NCBI GenBank assembly: GCA_937901105.1
Contig: CALCHD010000138.1
Coordinates: forward strand, 1-10,993
DNA: 10,993 nucleotides
Origin: an uncultured Bacteroidales bacterium
GTDB lineage: Bacteria; Bacteroidota; Bacteroidia; Bacteroidales; UBA932
Direction of reading: 5' to 3'
Both the position numbers and the translations under genes were made by a program. Below the pieces are notes generated by a model. The model did no database searches and was not told the DNA's origin. It saw only the letters and a list, made by a program, of their open reading frames with translations. Shown here one piece after another: positions 1 to 5,940 of this stretch (within the stretch, counting starts at the first letter, position 1; each line of letters begins with the position of its first letter).

Positions 1-103
1 TTGTCTTAAGCCAACCTACCATATCATCACGATTTAATTTTGCTTTACACTCAAATTTATCACTTTCCAGCTGTACATTTTCTATAATTTCTTCTAAATA
101 CAT
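1..103 (-). CDS. AlbA_2/Schlafen-type ATP-binding protein, N-terminal fragment
   Basis: The first 34 codons of a minus-strand gene run off the left edge. The peptide begins MYLEEIIENVQLESDKFECK and continues to GWLKT. A short lead, then an ExxxFExK-type segment and a helix just before the expected AFAN/GG region, matches the start of AlbA_2 (Schlafen AlbA_2, PF04326) proteins, which often carry a divergent AAA-4 ATPase and are thought to bind nucleic acid. Seen directly: an ATG at 101-103 with a perfect GGAGG seven bases upstream (+ strand 111-115), unusual for Bacteroidota and perhaps a sign of foreign origin. The ACTTCAA repeat array lies just upstream and may regulate the gene. Family assignment rests on only 34 residues. 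The start is firm; the function is a moderate inference. Confidence 0.55.
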   Translation of the reverse strand, partial: MYLEEIIENVQLESDKFECKAKLNRDDMVGWLKT

Positions 104-125
104 GCGCCTACCTCCAACATTCTTA

Positions 126-220
126 TTTGAAGTAATTTCATTTTACTTCAAAGTTACTTCAAAATCACTTCAAAATAAACTTCAATATTACTTCAAACAA
201 GTTTCAAATTACTTTGAAGT
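126..220. repeat. Phased ACTTCAA repeat array with inverted caps (putative operator)
   Basis: Five copies of ACTTCAA start at 145, 156, 167, 179 and 190, and a variant GTTTCAA starts at 201. The spacing is 11, 11, 12, 11 and 11 bases, about one helical turn, so all copies face the same side of the DNA. Inverted copies close both ends: TTTGAAGTAA at 126-135 is the exact reverse complement of 143-152, and 211-220 is the exact reverse complement of 145-154. The segment 208-223 is itself an inverted repeat (7-base arms, 2-base centre). The array lies 23-117 bases upstream of the AlbA_2-type start. A match to TAnnTTTG on the minus strand (149-156) sits inside it. Cooperative binding of a regulator, possibly the gene product itself, is an inference. 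Confidence 0.75.
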
Positions 221-1022
221 AATATTCAGTATGCACATTAGATTTTGCTTTTATGAATTTTGTTAAACAAAACCGCTTTCCGGCAGTATCTTTTCTTCCC
301 GATGGGTTGTTTCCTGCACCGCCCGCAGCAGAAGATTCAGCCTCCCCCTGGAATTTCTCCTTCAGGGCCTGTCTGAGCTTGTCGTCATCTGCGGTCTGGA
401 TCAGCGGGAGTTCTTTGAGGTTTTCATTAACCATCGGGATTATGTAAGACTTGCCGGTGGTGTAGTCATTCTCCCTGTACATGCCGTCTTTGAGGAGGTT
501 GATTGGGCCCAGTATAAAGTCCTTCTCAATCACCGGTTTAAGTGCGTGGGAGCTTGTGTTTTTCAAGCCCTGGCCCCTTTTGAACGGAACAATCCTTACA
601 AGCACTCTTTTGGAGAAATCGTTCAGCTCCTCTTTGCCGAACCTGAAGAGCTCTTTCACTTCGTATGGGATCACCTCGCCTGCAAACATTGTAAGGTGTG
701 CTGTGGTGCCGTCTTTCAGTACGGTTTGCACGGAGTAGGTTGCCAGCAGGTTGTAGTTGCACTCGTTGGCCATTGAGCACGCAAATCCGGCTCCGGCTTT
801 GTCGTATGCCAGTGCAATGTTCAGTTTCTCGCCATCTTTTGTCTGGATGTTCTTGCCCTCTGCAGCCACAGCGTTCTCCTCCACTACAACGCACTCCCTC
901 TCCGGAACAGGAATCTCAAACCCGTCCTCATCTTCAACTGTAACCCAGCCTTTCTTTCCAAAACCTGCAACCATTCCCCCTCCGGTCTGGTTGAGGAACC
1001 TTACTTTATCTCCAATTTTCAT
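204..1022 (-). CDS. DUF2027 domain protein, probably lacking its C-terminal Smr domain
   Basis: The 272-residue product opens MKIGDKVRFLNQTGGGMVAG and continues with a VEDEDGFEIPVP segment (residues 29-40), which is the hallmark N-terminus of Bacteroidota DUF2027 proteins. A beta-rich middle domain follows (about 65-205). In this family the usual architecture is DUF2027, a linker, then a C-terminal Smr (MutS2-like) domain with a DLH motif, giving well over 300 residues. Here the linker near 225-245 leads into residues 250-272, which show no Smr features and are encoded by AT-rich DNA. The last codons lie in the ACTTCAA array, and the stop TGA (204-206) falls in its variant copy. I infer loss of the 3' end at about 270-290 by insertion or rearrangement. 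The ATG overlaps the yqeY stop by one base (TAATG), suggesting translational coupling. Function is unknown; the truncated protein may still be stable. Confidence 0.8.
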   Translation of the reverse strand: MKIGDKVRFLNQTGGGMVAGFGKKGWVTVEDEDGFEIPVPERECVVVEENAVAAEGKNIQTKDGEKLNIALAYDKAGAGFACSMANECNYNLLATYSVQTVLKDGTTAHLTMFAGEVIPYEVKELFRFGKEELNDFSKRVLVRIVPFKRGQGLKNTSSHALKPVIEKDFILGPINLLKDGMYRENDYTTGKSYIIPMVNENLKELPLIQTADDDKLRQALKEKFQGEAESSAAGGAGNNPSGRKDTAGKRFCLTKFIKAKSNVHTEYYFKVI

Positions 1023-1465
1023 TATAGCAGTTTCTTTACAAGTGCAGATATTGCTTTGCCCTCTGCTTTGCCAGCAAGAGCCTTGGTTGCTGTGCCCATC
1101 ACCTTGCCCATGTCCTGAGGACCGGTTGCACCTACCTGAGCAATGATTTTCTTAAGCTCAGCCTCAAGCTCCTCCTCGCTCAGCTGTTTAGGAAGGTAAA
1201 CCTCCATTGCTGCTGCCTCGGCAAGCTCCTGTGCTGCAAGCTCCTCCCTGTTCTGCTGTTTGTAGATCTCAGCAGTCTCTTTGCGCTGTTTTACAAGTTT
1301 CTGGATAATCTTTACAACTGCCTCGTCTGCGATGCTCTCAGAGCCGTCTGCAGTCTTTGCAAGAGTGATGGCTGCCTTGATTGCCCTCAAAGACTCCAAG
1401 CGGGTCTTCTCTTTTGCAAGCATTGCTGCCTTGATGTCCTGCTGTATCTGTTGTTCCATGCTCAT
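1022..1465 (-). CDS. yqeY: GatB/YqeY domain protein
   Basis: This 147-residue protein, starting MSMEQQIQQDIKAAMLAKEK, matches the YqeY family over its full length (usual size about 148). The conserved N-terminal segment with LESLRAIKAAI (residues 24-34) and the block EVYLPKQLSEEEL (88-100) are present. The C-terminal part contains MGKVMGTATKALAGKAEG (118-135), which resembles the tRNA-binding tail of the GatB amidotransferase subunit. Members are cytoplasmic, and their role is not firmly established; a link to tRNA or amidotransferase biology is inferred from the shared domain. Met3 (codon at 1457-1459) is an equally possible start. The gene lies 98 bases downstream of aspS on the same strand and is coupled to the DUF2027 gene by a TAATG overlap. 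Confidence 0.92.
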   Translation of the reverse strand: MSMEQQIQQDIKAAMLAKEKTRLESLRAIKAAITLAKTADGSESIADEAVVKIIQKLVKQRKETAEIYKQQNREELAAQELAEAAAMEVYLPKQLSEEELEAELKKIIAQVGATGPQDMGKVMGTATKALAGKAEGKAISALVKKLL

Positions 1466-1487
1466 TTCTAAGGTCTCCTATATTTTA

Positions 1488-1536
1488 ATGAGGGTGGCTC
1501 AAAAGGGTAAATTCCCACCTTTTGAGTCACCCTCAT
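1488..1536. repeat. 49-base near-perfect palindrome between aspS and yqeY
   Basis: The arms ATGAGGGTG (1488-1496) and CTCAAAAGG (1498-1506) pair exactly with CCTTTTGAG (1518-1526) and CACCCTCAT (1528-1536). There is a single mismatch (G1497/T1527), an 18-pair stem and an 11-base loop. The element could form a strong hairpin after the aspS stop. No T-run follows the stem on the minus strand, so it is not a canonical intrinsic terminator. The outer sequence also looks like the terminal repeats of some insertion sequences, so a MITE-like relic is possible. I see no clear target-site duplication. Confidence 0.7.
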
Positions 1537-1563
1537 GTATTGTCAATCAATTGTCGGGGAAGA

Positions 1564-3333
1564 TTATTTCTCCTCTTTTTTTGCTGTGCTTACAAGGAAA
1601 AGCTCCTCCATCTGTGCGTTGTCGATAAGGCTTGGAGCGTCAAGCATCACATCACGGCCCATGTTGTTTTTAGGGAATGCGATGTAGTCTCTGATAGTCT
1701 CCTGTCCGCCGAACAACGAGCAGAAACGGTCAAATCCGAATGCGATACCGCCGTGAGGAGGTGCACCGTATTTGAATGCGTTGATAATGAAGCCAAAGCG
1801 GTACTCAGCATCCTCCTTGCTGAAGCCAAGAACCTCAAACATGCGCTCCTGGATCTTTGAGTCGTGGATTCTGATAGAACCGCCACCAACCTCGGTACCG
1901 TTAAGGACAAAGTCGTATGCGTTGGCGTTAACCTGCTCCAAATCCTCTTTCCTGTTGCTGAAGAACTTCTCCATATCCTCAGGCTTAGGAGCGGTGAACG
2001 GATGGTGCATTGCATAGAATCTCTGGGTCTCATCATCCCACTCCAATAGAGGGAAATCACAAACCCATAGAGGTGCATAAACAGAGTTGTCTCTTAGGCC
2101 AAGGCGGTTACCCATCTCAAGACGAAGAGTTCCCAGTGCACCCTGCATTTTCTTTTTGTCTCCCGACAGGATAAGGATCAAATCACCCTCCTTAGCGTCA
2201 ATCTTCTCAGCAACAGCCTGCAACTGCTCTGCAGTGTAGAACTTGTCAATTGAAGATTTGATTCCGTCTGCGCCAAGTTTGATGTAAACCAAACCTTTGG
2301 CACCAACCTGAGGACGTTTAACCCACTCGGTAAGCTCATCAAGCTGTTTTCTTGTGTATGATGCACAACCCTCAGCTACAATTGCACCAATGTACTCTGC
2401 CTGGTCAAAAACAGAGAAACCGTTGCCCTGAAGCATAGAGGTTACAGTGTTCATCTTCATTCCAAAACGGATATCAGGTTTGTCTGATCCGTAGTACTCC
2501 ATTGCATCTGCATAAGAGATTCTTGGGAACTGGCCCTCAATCTCCTTGCCCAAAACATTCTTGAACAAAGATTTTGCAAGCCCCTCAAATGTGTTGAGGA
2601 TATCCTCTCTCTCAACGAAAGACATCTCGCAGTCAATCTGGGTAAACTCAGGCTGACGGTCTGCGCGAAGGTCCTCGTCCCTGAAGCAGCGTACAATCTG
2701 GAAATATTTGTCATAACCGGCAACCATCAAAAGCTGCTTGAAGGTCTGCGGGCTCTGTGGAAGTGCATAGAACTCACCTGGGTTCATACGGCTTGGAACC
2801 ACAAAGTCGCGTGCTCCCTCTGGAGTAGACTTGATAAGGTAAGGGGTCTCAATCTCCATGAAACCTATGTTGCTCAAGTAGTTTCTAACCTCGTGAGCCA
2901 TCTTGTGCCTAAGCTCCAAAGCTCTCTTAAGCGGTGCACGGCGCAAATCAAGGTATCTGTACTGTGCCCTCAACTCCTCGCCACCGTCTGTATTCTCCTC
3001 AATTGTGAAAGGAGGGGTAACAGCAGCATTAAGAACCTTTACATCAGTAAGGGAAATCTCAATCTCGCCGGTCTCAATCTTGGTATTTTTGCTCTGTCTC
3101 TCAACAACGGTACCTTTAGCCTGGATAACCCACTCTCTACCCATCTTCTCAACAAGCTCATTAACCTCCTTGTTGTGCTCATCAGCCACAAGCTGTGTAA
3201 TGCCGTAACGGTCTCTTAAATCAATGAAGTTAAGAGAACCCATTTTGCGTACTCTCTGTACCCATCCTGCCAAGGTAACTTCCTGGCCAACATTAGAAAT
3301 GCGGAGTTCACCGCATGTGTGTGTTCTGTACAT
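1564..3333 (-). CDS. aspS: Aspartate--tRNA ligase
   Basis: AspS charges tRNA-Asp with aspartate in the cytoplasm. The 589-residue product is full length for bacterial-type AspRS. An N-terminal OB-fold anticodon-binding domain (about 1-105, starting MYRTHTCGELRISNVG) is followed by the class II catalytic core: motif 1 around 154-166, the QSPQ aspartate-recognition loop at 193-196, motif 2 FRDEDLRADRQPEFTQID at 217-234, and motif 3 GIAFGFDRF at 529-537. The GAD insertion domain occupies about 295-410. The conserved bacterial tail block IAFPKN...DAPS is at 551-568. The frame stays open upstream to 3486, but those residues have no family counterpart and overlap the likely promoter, so I place the start at 3333. 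No Shine-Dalgarno sequence is visible. A TAnnTTTG element lies 53 bases upstream. Confidence 0.97.
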   Translation of the reverse strand: MYRTHTCGELRISNVGQEVTLAGWVQRVRKMGSLNFIDLRDRYGITQLVADEHNKEVNELVEKMGREWVIQAKGTVVERQSKNTKIETGEIEISLTDVKVLNAAVTPPFTIEENTDGGEELRAQYRYLDLRRAPLKRALELRHKMAHEVRNYLSNIGFMEIETPYLIKSTPEGARDFVVPSRMNPGEFYALPQSPQTFKQLLMVAGYDKYFQIVRCFRDEDLRADRQPEFTQIDCEMSFVEREDILNTFEGLAKSLFKNVLGKEIEGQFPRISYADAMEYYGSDKPDIRFGMKMNTVTSMLQGNGFSVFDQAEYIGAIVAEGCASYTRKQLDELTEWVKRPQVGAKGLVYIKLGADGIKSSIDKFYTAEQLQAVAEKIDAKEGDLILILSGDKKKMQGALGTLRLEMGNRLGLRDNSVYAPLWVCDFPLLEWDDETQRFYAMHHPFTAPKPEDMEKFFSNRKEDLEQVNANAYDFVLNGTEVGGGSIRIHDSKIQERMFEVLGFSKEDAEYRFGFIINAFKYGAPPHGGIAFGFDRFCSLFGGQETIRDYIAFPKNNMGRDVMLDAPSLIDNAQMEELFLVSTAKKEEK

Positions 3334-3365
3334 ATATGTTTGTATTTTAATATTTGTCTCCCCGT

Positions 3366-3393
3366 GCGCATACGTGCGCGACCCGCAAAAATA
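3366..3393 (-). promoter_or_regulatory. Putative aspS promoter (-7 element) and 5' leader hairpin
   Basis: On the minus strand, TATTTTTG (3386-3393) matches the Bacteroidota -7 consensus TAnnTTTG exactly. No good TTTG lies 19-21 bases upstream, so the -33 box is weak. A start site would fall near 3380. A small GC-rich hairpin (GCGCA/TGCGC, 3366-3370 and 3375-3379) would then sit at the very 5' end of the message, where it may stabilise the RNA or tune translation. Confidence 0.45.
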
Positions 3394-3515
3394 ATAAAAA
3401 AATGAAGATTGTGAGCCAGTTGGACGGATTTTTTGCGGGATGGGGAGAATTTGGATATCGTGAGCCAAGAGGTTAAGCACACTCACTCCGTTCAGAGATG
3501 TGTATAAAACGTGTA

Positions 3516-3557
3516 AGCGCTCCTAACCTTCATCTTGCCGGGAGGGTTAAGAGCGCT
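3516..3557 (-). terminator. Large stem-loop downstream of rsmA (possible terminator)
   Basis: A 12-pair stem (7 + 5, one C/A mismatch between the two segments) encloses a 16-base loop, about 140 bases past the rsmA stop. On the minus strand no long U-run follows, so termination is uncertain; transcript stabilisation or processing is equally possible. The stem itself is plain in the sequence; its role is inferred. Confidence 0.35.
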
Positions 3558-3621
3558 AATATGTCACAGGAGTACTTGTGGCGCATACAGGTGTTCTTAA
3601 CCTCTTGCGCGCAGCAAGACT

Positions 3622-3759
3622 TTTAGCTTATAAGCAACGTCAGCTCAATGAACTGCTCCACTGAGAGCTGTTCGGGGCGGAGCTCTTTCTGCAGGTTTAG
3701 CTTATAAGCAATGTGAGCTCAATGAACTGCTCCACGGAAAGCTGCTCGGGGCGGAGCTC
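3622..3759 (-). repeat. Tandem duplicate of the rsmA 3' end
   Basis: Bases 3622-3685 repeat 3696-3759 (the true rsmA tail) with a 74-base offset and 59 of 64 identities. Read on the minus strand, the outer copy encodes ELRPEQLSVEQFIELTLLIS and a stop, exactly the RsmA C-terminus. All five differences (3638, 3641, 3662, 3665, 3671) are at codon wobble positions and silent. Before that stretch the outer copy reads LQK, whereas rsmA reads ATLF. The outer copy is out of frame with rsmA (74 is not a multiple of 3) and has no start of its own, so it is a gene remnant. The silent-only divergence suggests it came from another rsmA allele under selection rather than from a local slip. Confidence 0.85.
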
Positions 3760-4512
3760 AAATAGGGTTGCAAGTGCTTCTGGAGTACTATCGGGAGTAA
3801 AGTTCTTGCCCAGCTCTGCCAGGATTGGCTTGATTGAGTTGCGGATGGTCTTGCGGCGCTGGTTGAAGCAGGCTTTTACAACCTTCTTGAACAGCACTTC
3901 GTCGCAACCTAGTTCTGTGCGGCTGTTGCGGGTAAGGCGTATTACTCCGCTCTTCACTTTTGGAGGGGGTACAAATACGTGCTCCGGCACTGTGAACAGG
4001 TACTCAATGTTGTACCACGCTTGTAGCAGCACTGAAAGGATGCCGTACGATTTGTTGCCCGGGCCGCTGGCAAGGCGCTCTGCCACCTCTTTCTGGAGCA
4101 TGCACACAACTTGCGGAATTGTCTCCTTGTAATCCAAGACTTTGAAGAAGATTTGCGATGAGATGTTGTACGGGAAGTTGCCTATAACGGCAAACTCTCC
4201 GCTGAAAATCTTCTCAAGCGGAACCTGAAGGAAATCCCTCTGCTGGAGCGAGTAGAGCATCTGCGGATAGGTCTTCTGAAGGTACTCAATAGACTCTGTA
4301 TCAATCTCACAAACCTCAAGCTTAATCTGCTCATCTGCAAGCATATATTTTGTAAGGACACCCGTTCCCGGACCAATCTCCAACACTTGAAGCTGCTGCG
4401 ATTTGTCTTCCGGAAGGATAAGCCCCTCAACTATTCTCCTAGCTATAGATTCGTCTGCCAGAAAGTGCTGCCCAAGCCCCTTCTTGGCCTTTACTCCGTA
4501 TTGTGTTGCCAT
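3697..4512 (-). CDS. rsmA: 16S rRNA (adenine1518-N6/adenine1519-N6)-dimethyltransferase
   Basis: RsmA (KsgA) dimethylates two adjacent adenines in the 3' hairpin of 16S rRNA during late 30S assembly. The 271-residue product has the N-terminal KKGLGQHFL signature (residues 10-18), SAM-binding motif I LEIGPGTGVLT (44-54), catalytic motif IV NFPYN (112-116), FVPPPKVKSGVIRL (180-193) and the C-terminal FNQRRKTIRNS block (216-226). The start at 4512 gives the family N-terminus MATQYGVKAKKG; the frame extends upstream to 4635, but that stretch covers the divergent promoter region. A TACCTTTG element ends 9 bases before the start, so the mRNA may be almost leaderless. The 3' end is duplicated immediately downstream. 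Confidence 0.96.
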   Translation of the reverse strand: MATQYGVKAKKGLGQHFLADESIARRIVEGLILPEDKSQQLQVLEIGPGTGVLTKYMLADEQIKLEVCEIDTESIEYLQKTYPQMLYSLQQRDFLQVPLEKIFSGEFAVIGNFPYNISSQIFFKVLDYKETIPQVVCMLQKEVAERLASGPGNKSYGILSVLLQAWYNIEYLFTVPEHVFVPPPKVKSGVIRLTRNSRTELGCDEVLFKKVVKACFNQRRKTIRNSIKPILAELGKNFTPDSTPEALATLFELRPEQLSVEQFIELTLLIS

Positions 4513-4516
4513 AATA

Positions 4517-4549
4517 TTTGGCAAAGGTAGGAAAATTTTAGTATATTTG
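4517..4549 (+). promoter_or_regulatory. Promoter for the DUF5723 gene
   Basis: TTTG (4517-4520), 21 bases, then TATATTTG (4542-4549) matches the Bacteroidota -33/-7 pattern (TTTG, N19-21, TAnnTTTG). It lies 36 bases before the ATG at 4586. The element overlaps the opposing rsmA promoter, so the two directions may compete. Confidence 0.6.
4522..4529 (-). promoter_or_regulatory. Putative rsmA -7 element
   Basis: On the minus strand TACCTTTG matches TAnnTTTG exactly, 9 bases before the rsmA ATG. No clear -33 TTTG is visible at the right distance. If used, the transcript would start only a few bases before the start codon. Confidence 0.45.
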
Positions 4550-4585
4550 AAGGCGGCTGAAATAAGAGAATCAGTCATATACGTT

Positions 4586-5896
4586 ATGAAAAAGCTATTG
4601 GCAGTTTTTGGATTTGCAGTCCTGATGGCCTGCATTCCGGTATCGGGATACGCGCAATATCTGCGTAATTCCTATTTCATGGAGGGCTCCAGTGCAAGGA
4701 TGTCCTTGAATCCGGCACTTGTTCCAAGCAGAGGGTATATAAATTTGCCCGTAGTGGGAGCATTTGGTCTGGAAGTAGGTTCCAATTCTTTGGGGGCCCA
4801 GGATGTTATGGATATTATTGATGATGGCGGATCATTCTGTTCAAATGATAAGTTTATGGGGATGCTCAAGGATGAAAATACTCTTGGGCTGGACTTCAAT
4901 ACTGATGTTTTTTCTGTAGGATATCATACCCCCAAGGCATTTGTTTCTTTTGGCGTGGCAGTGAAGGCGCAGGTAGATGCAATTGTTCCCAAATCCATGT
5001 TCCAGTATGTGTATGATCTGGAAAACGATTTGTTTACAGGTTTCAGGGAGTACAATATCCGCAATGAGAGATTGAATGTAAATACCTATACTGAGCTGTC
5101 GTTCGGGTATGCAAGGCAAGTGGGCGAGAGGCTTACAATTGGAGGAAAGGCCAAAATGCTGTTGGGCTATGCCAATATAGATTTGAATGTAAAGAAGCTT
5201 GACATTGAGGCTTATGTGCTAGAGAACAAGGTAGACAATGTCTATCCTTATTCCATTATTGAAACTGATGCCCAGATGGCTCTGTCGGGAAAAGGAATTG
5301 AACTGGAATATGATGCCAACGGCTGCGTTGATGATGTGAAGATGGGGGAATTTGGGATAGGCGGCTATGGTGCTGCGGTGGATTTTGGCCTTGAGTTCAA
5401 GGTTACAGACCATATGTCGCTTTATGCCTCGGTTGTGGATTTGGGATTCATTTCATGGAGCAAATCTGCGTCGGAAGTTTTTACTTCAACCAATGCTGTG
5501 CACAAATATGAGAATCCGGAAGCTGATATTCTTGACTTTGAAACATTTGCCCTTAAGGGTGGTGTAAAGAAAGCCAGAAAGACATCTCTTGCTGCAACTG
5601 TTACAGCAGGAGGAGAGTACGGTTTCTTTAATGACAGATTGAGCTTGGGACTCCTTTCTGTTACCAGTTTTGGAGAGTATGAAAAGTACTCCGAGCTTAT
5701 GGCAATAGCTACATTCCGTCCAAAATCGCTGTTTAATGTCTCTGCAAGCTATTCAGTGCTTCAGGGGACAGATACTTTTGGCCTTGCATTGAAACTTGGT
5801 CCGCTTATGGTTGGAACAGACTACATGTTCTTGAGCGACAATACCAAGCATGTGAATGCATATTTCGGGTTGTCAATTCCGTTGGCGAGGAAATAA
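4586..5896 (+). CDS. DUF5723 family outer-membrane-type protein
   Basis: The 436-residue product begins MKKLLAVFGFAVLMAC followed by IPVSGYAQ, a signal peptide with probable cleavage after Ala23. LMAC (residues 13-16) loosely resembles a lipobox, but the hydrophobic stretch continues past it, so signal peptidase I is more likely. The mature N-terminus (YLRNSYFMEGSSAR...LNPAL..SRGYINLPV) matches the conserved opening of Bacteroidota DUF5723 proteins. Many short alternating beta-strand segments follow, and the last strand ends NAYFGLSIPLARK, consistent with an outer-membrane beta-barrel. No enzymatic motif is visible. The function of the family is unknown to me. The frame is open upstream to 4403, but that part lies within rsmA; the signal peptide fixes the start at 4586. 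The gene has its own promoter and converges on mrp. Confidence 0.82.
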   Translation: MKKLLAVFGFAVLMACIPVSGYAQYLRNSYFMEGSSARMSLNPALVPSRGYINLPVVGAFGLEVGSNSLGAQDVMDIIDDGGSFCSNDKFMGMLKDENTLGLDFNTDVFSVGYHTPKAFVSFGVAVKAQVDAIVPKSMFQYVYDLENDLFTGFREYNIRNERLNVNTYTELSFGYARQVGERLTIGGKAKMLLGYANIDLNVKKLDIEAYVLENKVDNVYPYSIIETDAQMALSGKGIELEYDANGCVDDVKMGEFGIGGYGAAVDFGLEFKVTDHMSLYASVVDLGFISWSKSASEVFTSTNAVHKYENPEADILDFETFALKGGVKKARKTSLAATVTAGGEYGFFNDRLSLGLLSVTSFGEYEKYSELMAIATFRPKSLFNVSASYSVLQGTDTFGLALKLGPLMVGTDYMFLSDNTKHVNAYFGLSIPLARK

Positions 5897-5931
5897 AAAA
5901 AAGCGCCCATTGGGACGACGTCCAAATGGGC
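5895..5931 (-). terminator. Intrinsic terminator between DUF5723 gene and mrp
   Basis: A stem with GCCCATT (5905-5911) and GGAC (5913-5916) pairs with GTCC (5920-5923) and AATGGGC (5925-5931), with one G/A mismatch and a GAC loop. On the minus strand it is followed by GC and eight U residues (complement of 5895-5902), the classic form, right after the mrp stop at 5941. On the plus strand it is followed by ACTTTGCCTTT, so it may also end the DUF5723 transcript. Confidence 0.85.
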
Positions 5932-5940
5932 ACTTTGCCT

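Larger units (their letters stand above)
3334..3622. other. Intergenic region between rsmA and aspS, rich in inverted repeats
   Basis: No convincing gene is present. Besides the aspS promoter, three inverted repeats stand out. CCCGCAAAAA (3382-3391) pairs with TTTTTGCGGG (3430-3439). AAGAGGTTAAG (3467-3477) pairs with CTTAACCTCTT (3596-3606). An interrupted stem spans 3516-3557, with arms AGCGCTC and TAACC facing GGTTA and GAGCGCT, each pair of segments separated by one mismatch. A fourth small stem, CTTGC/GCAAG, is at 3604-3618. GTGAGCCA occurs twice (3409-3416 and 3460-3467). This density of pairing suggests a structured RNA, a terminator cluster after rsmA, or a decayed palindromic element. 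I cannot choose between them. Confidence 0.5.

Noticed and set aside
126..220. CRISPR-like array.
   Set aside because: Repeat units are only 7-9 bases with 2-5 bases between them, and no spacers exist; this fits an operator or iteron layout.
538..894. Long minus-strand frame inside the DUF2027 gene.
   Set aside because: It is an out-of-frame shadow of the DUF2027 coding sequence with low-complexity Arg/Cys-rich translation.
3402..3476. A 24-codon plus-strand reading frame between aspS and rsmA.
   Set aside because: There is no ribosome site, no good promoter match and no recognisable motif, and it overlaps several inverted repeats.
3334..3486. A 51-codon upstream extension of aspS.
   Set aside because: The extra residues have no AspRS counterpart, the family N-terminus MYRTHTCGEL begins exactly at 3333, and a -7 promoter element lies in the extension.
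4403..4585. An N-terminal extension of the DUF5723 gene.
   Set aside because: It runs through the opposite strand of rsmA and the promoter region; a clear signal peptide begins at 4586.
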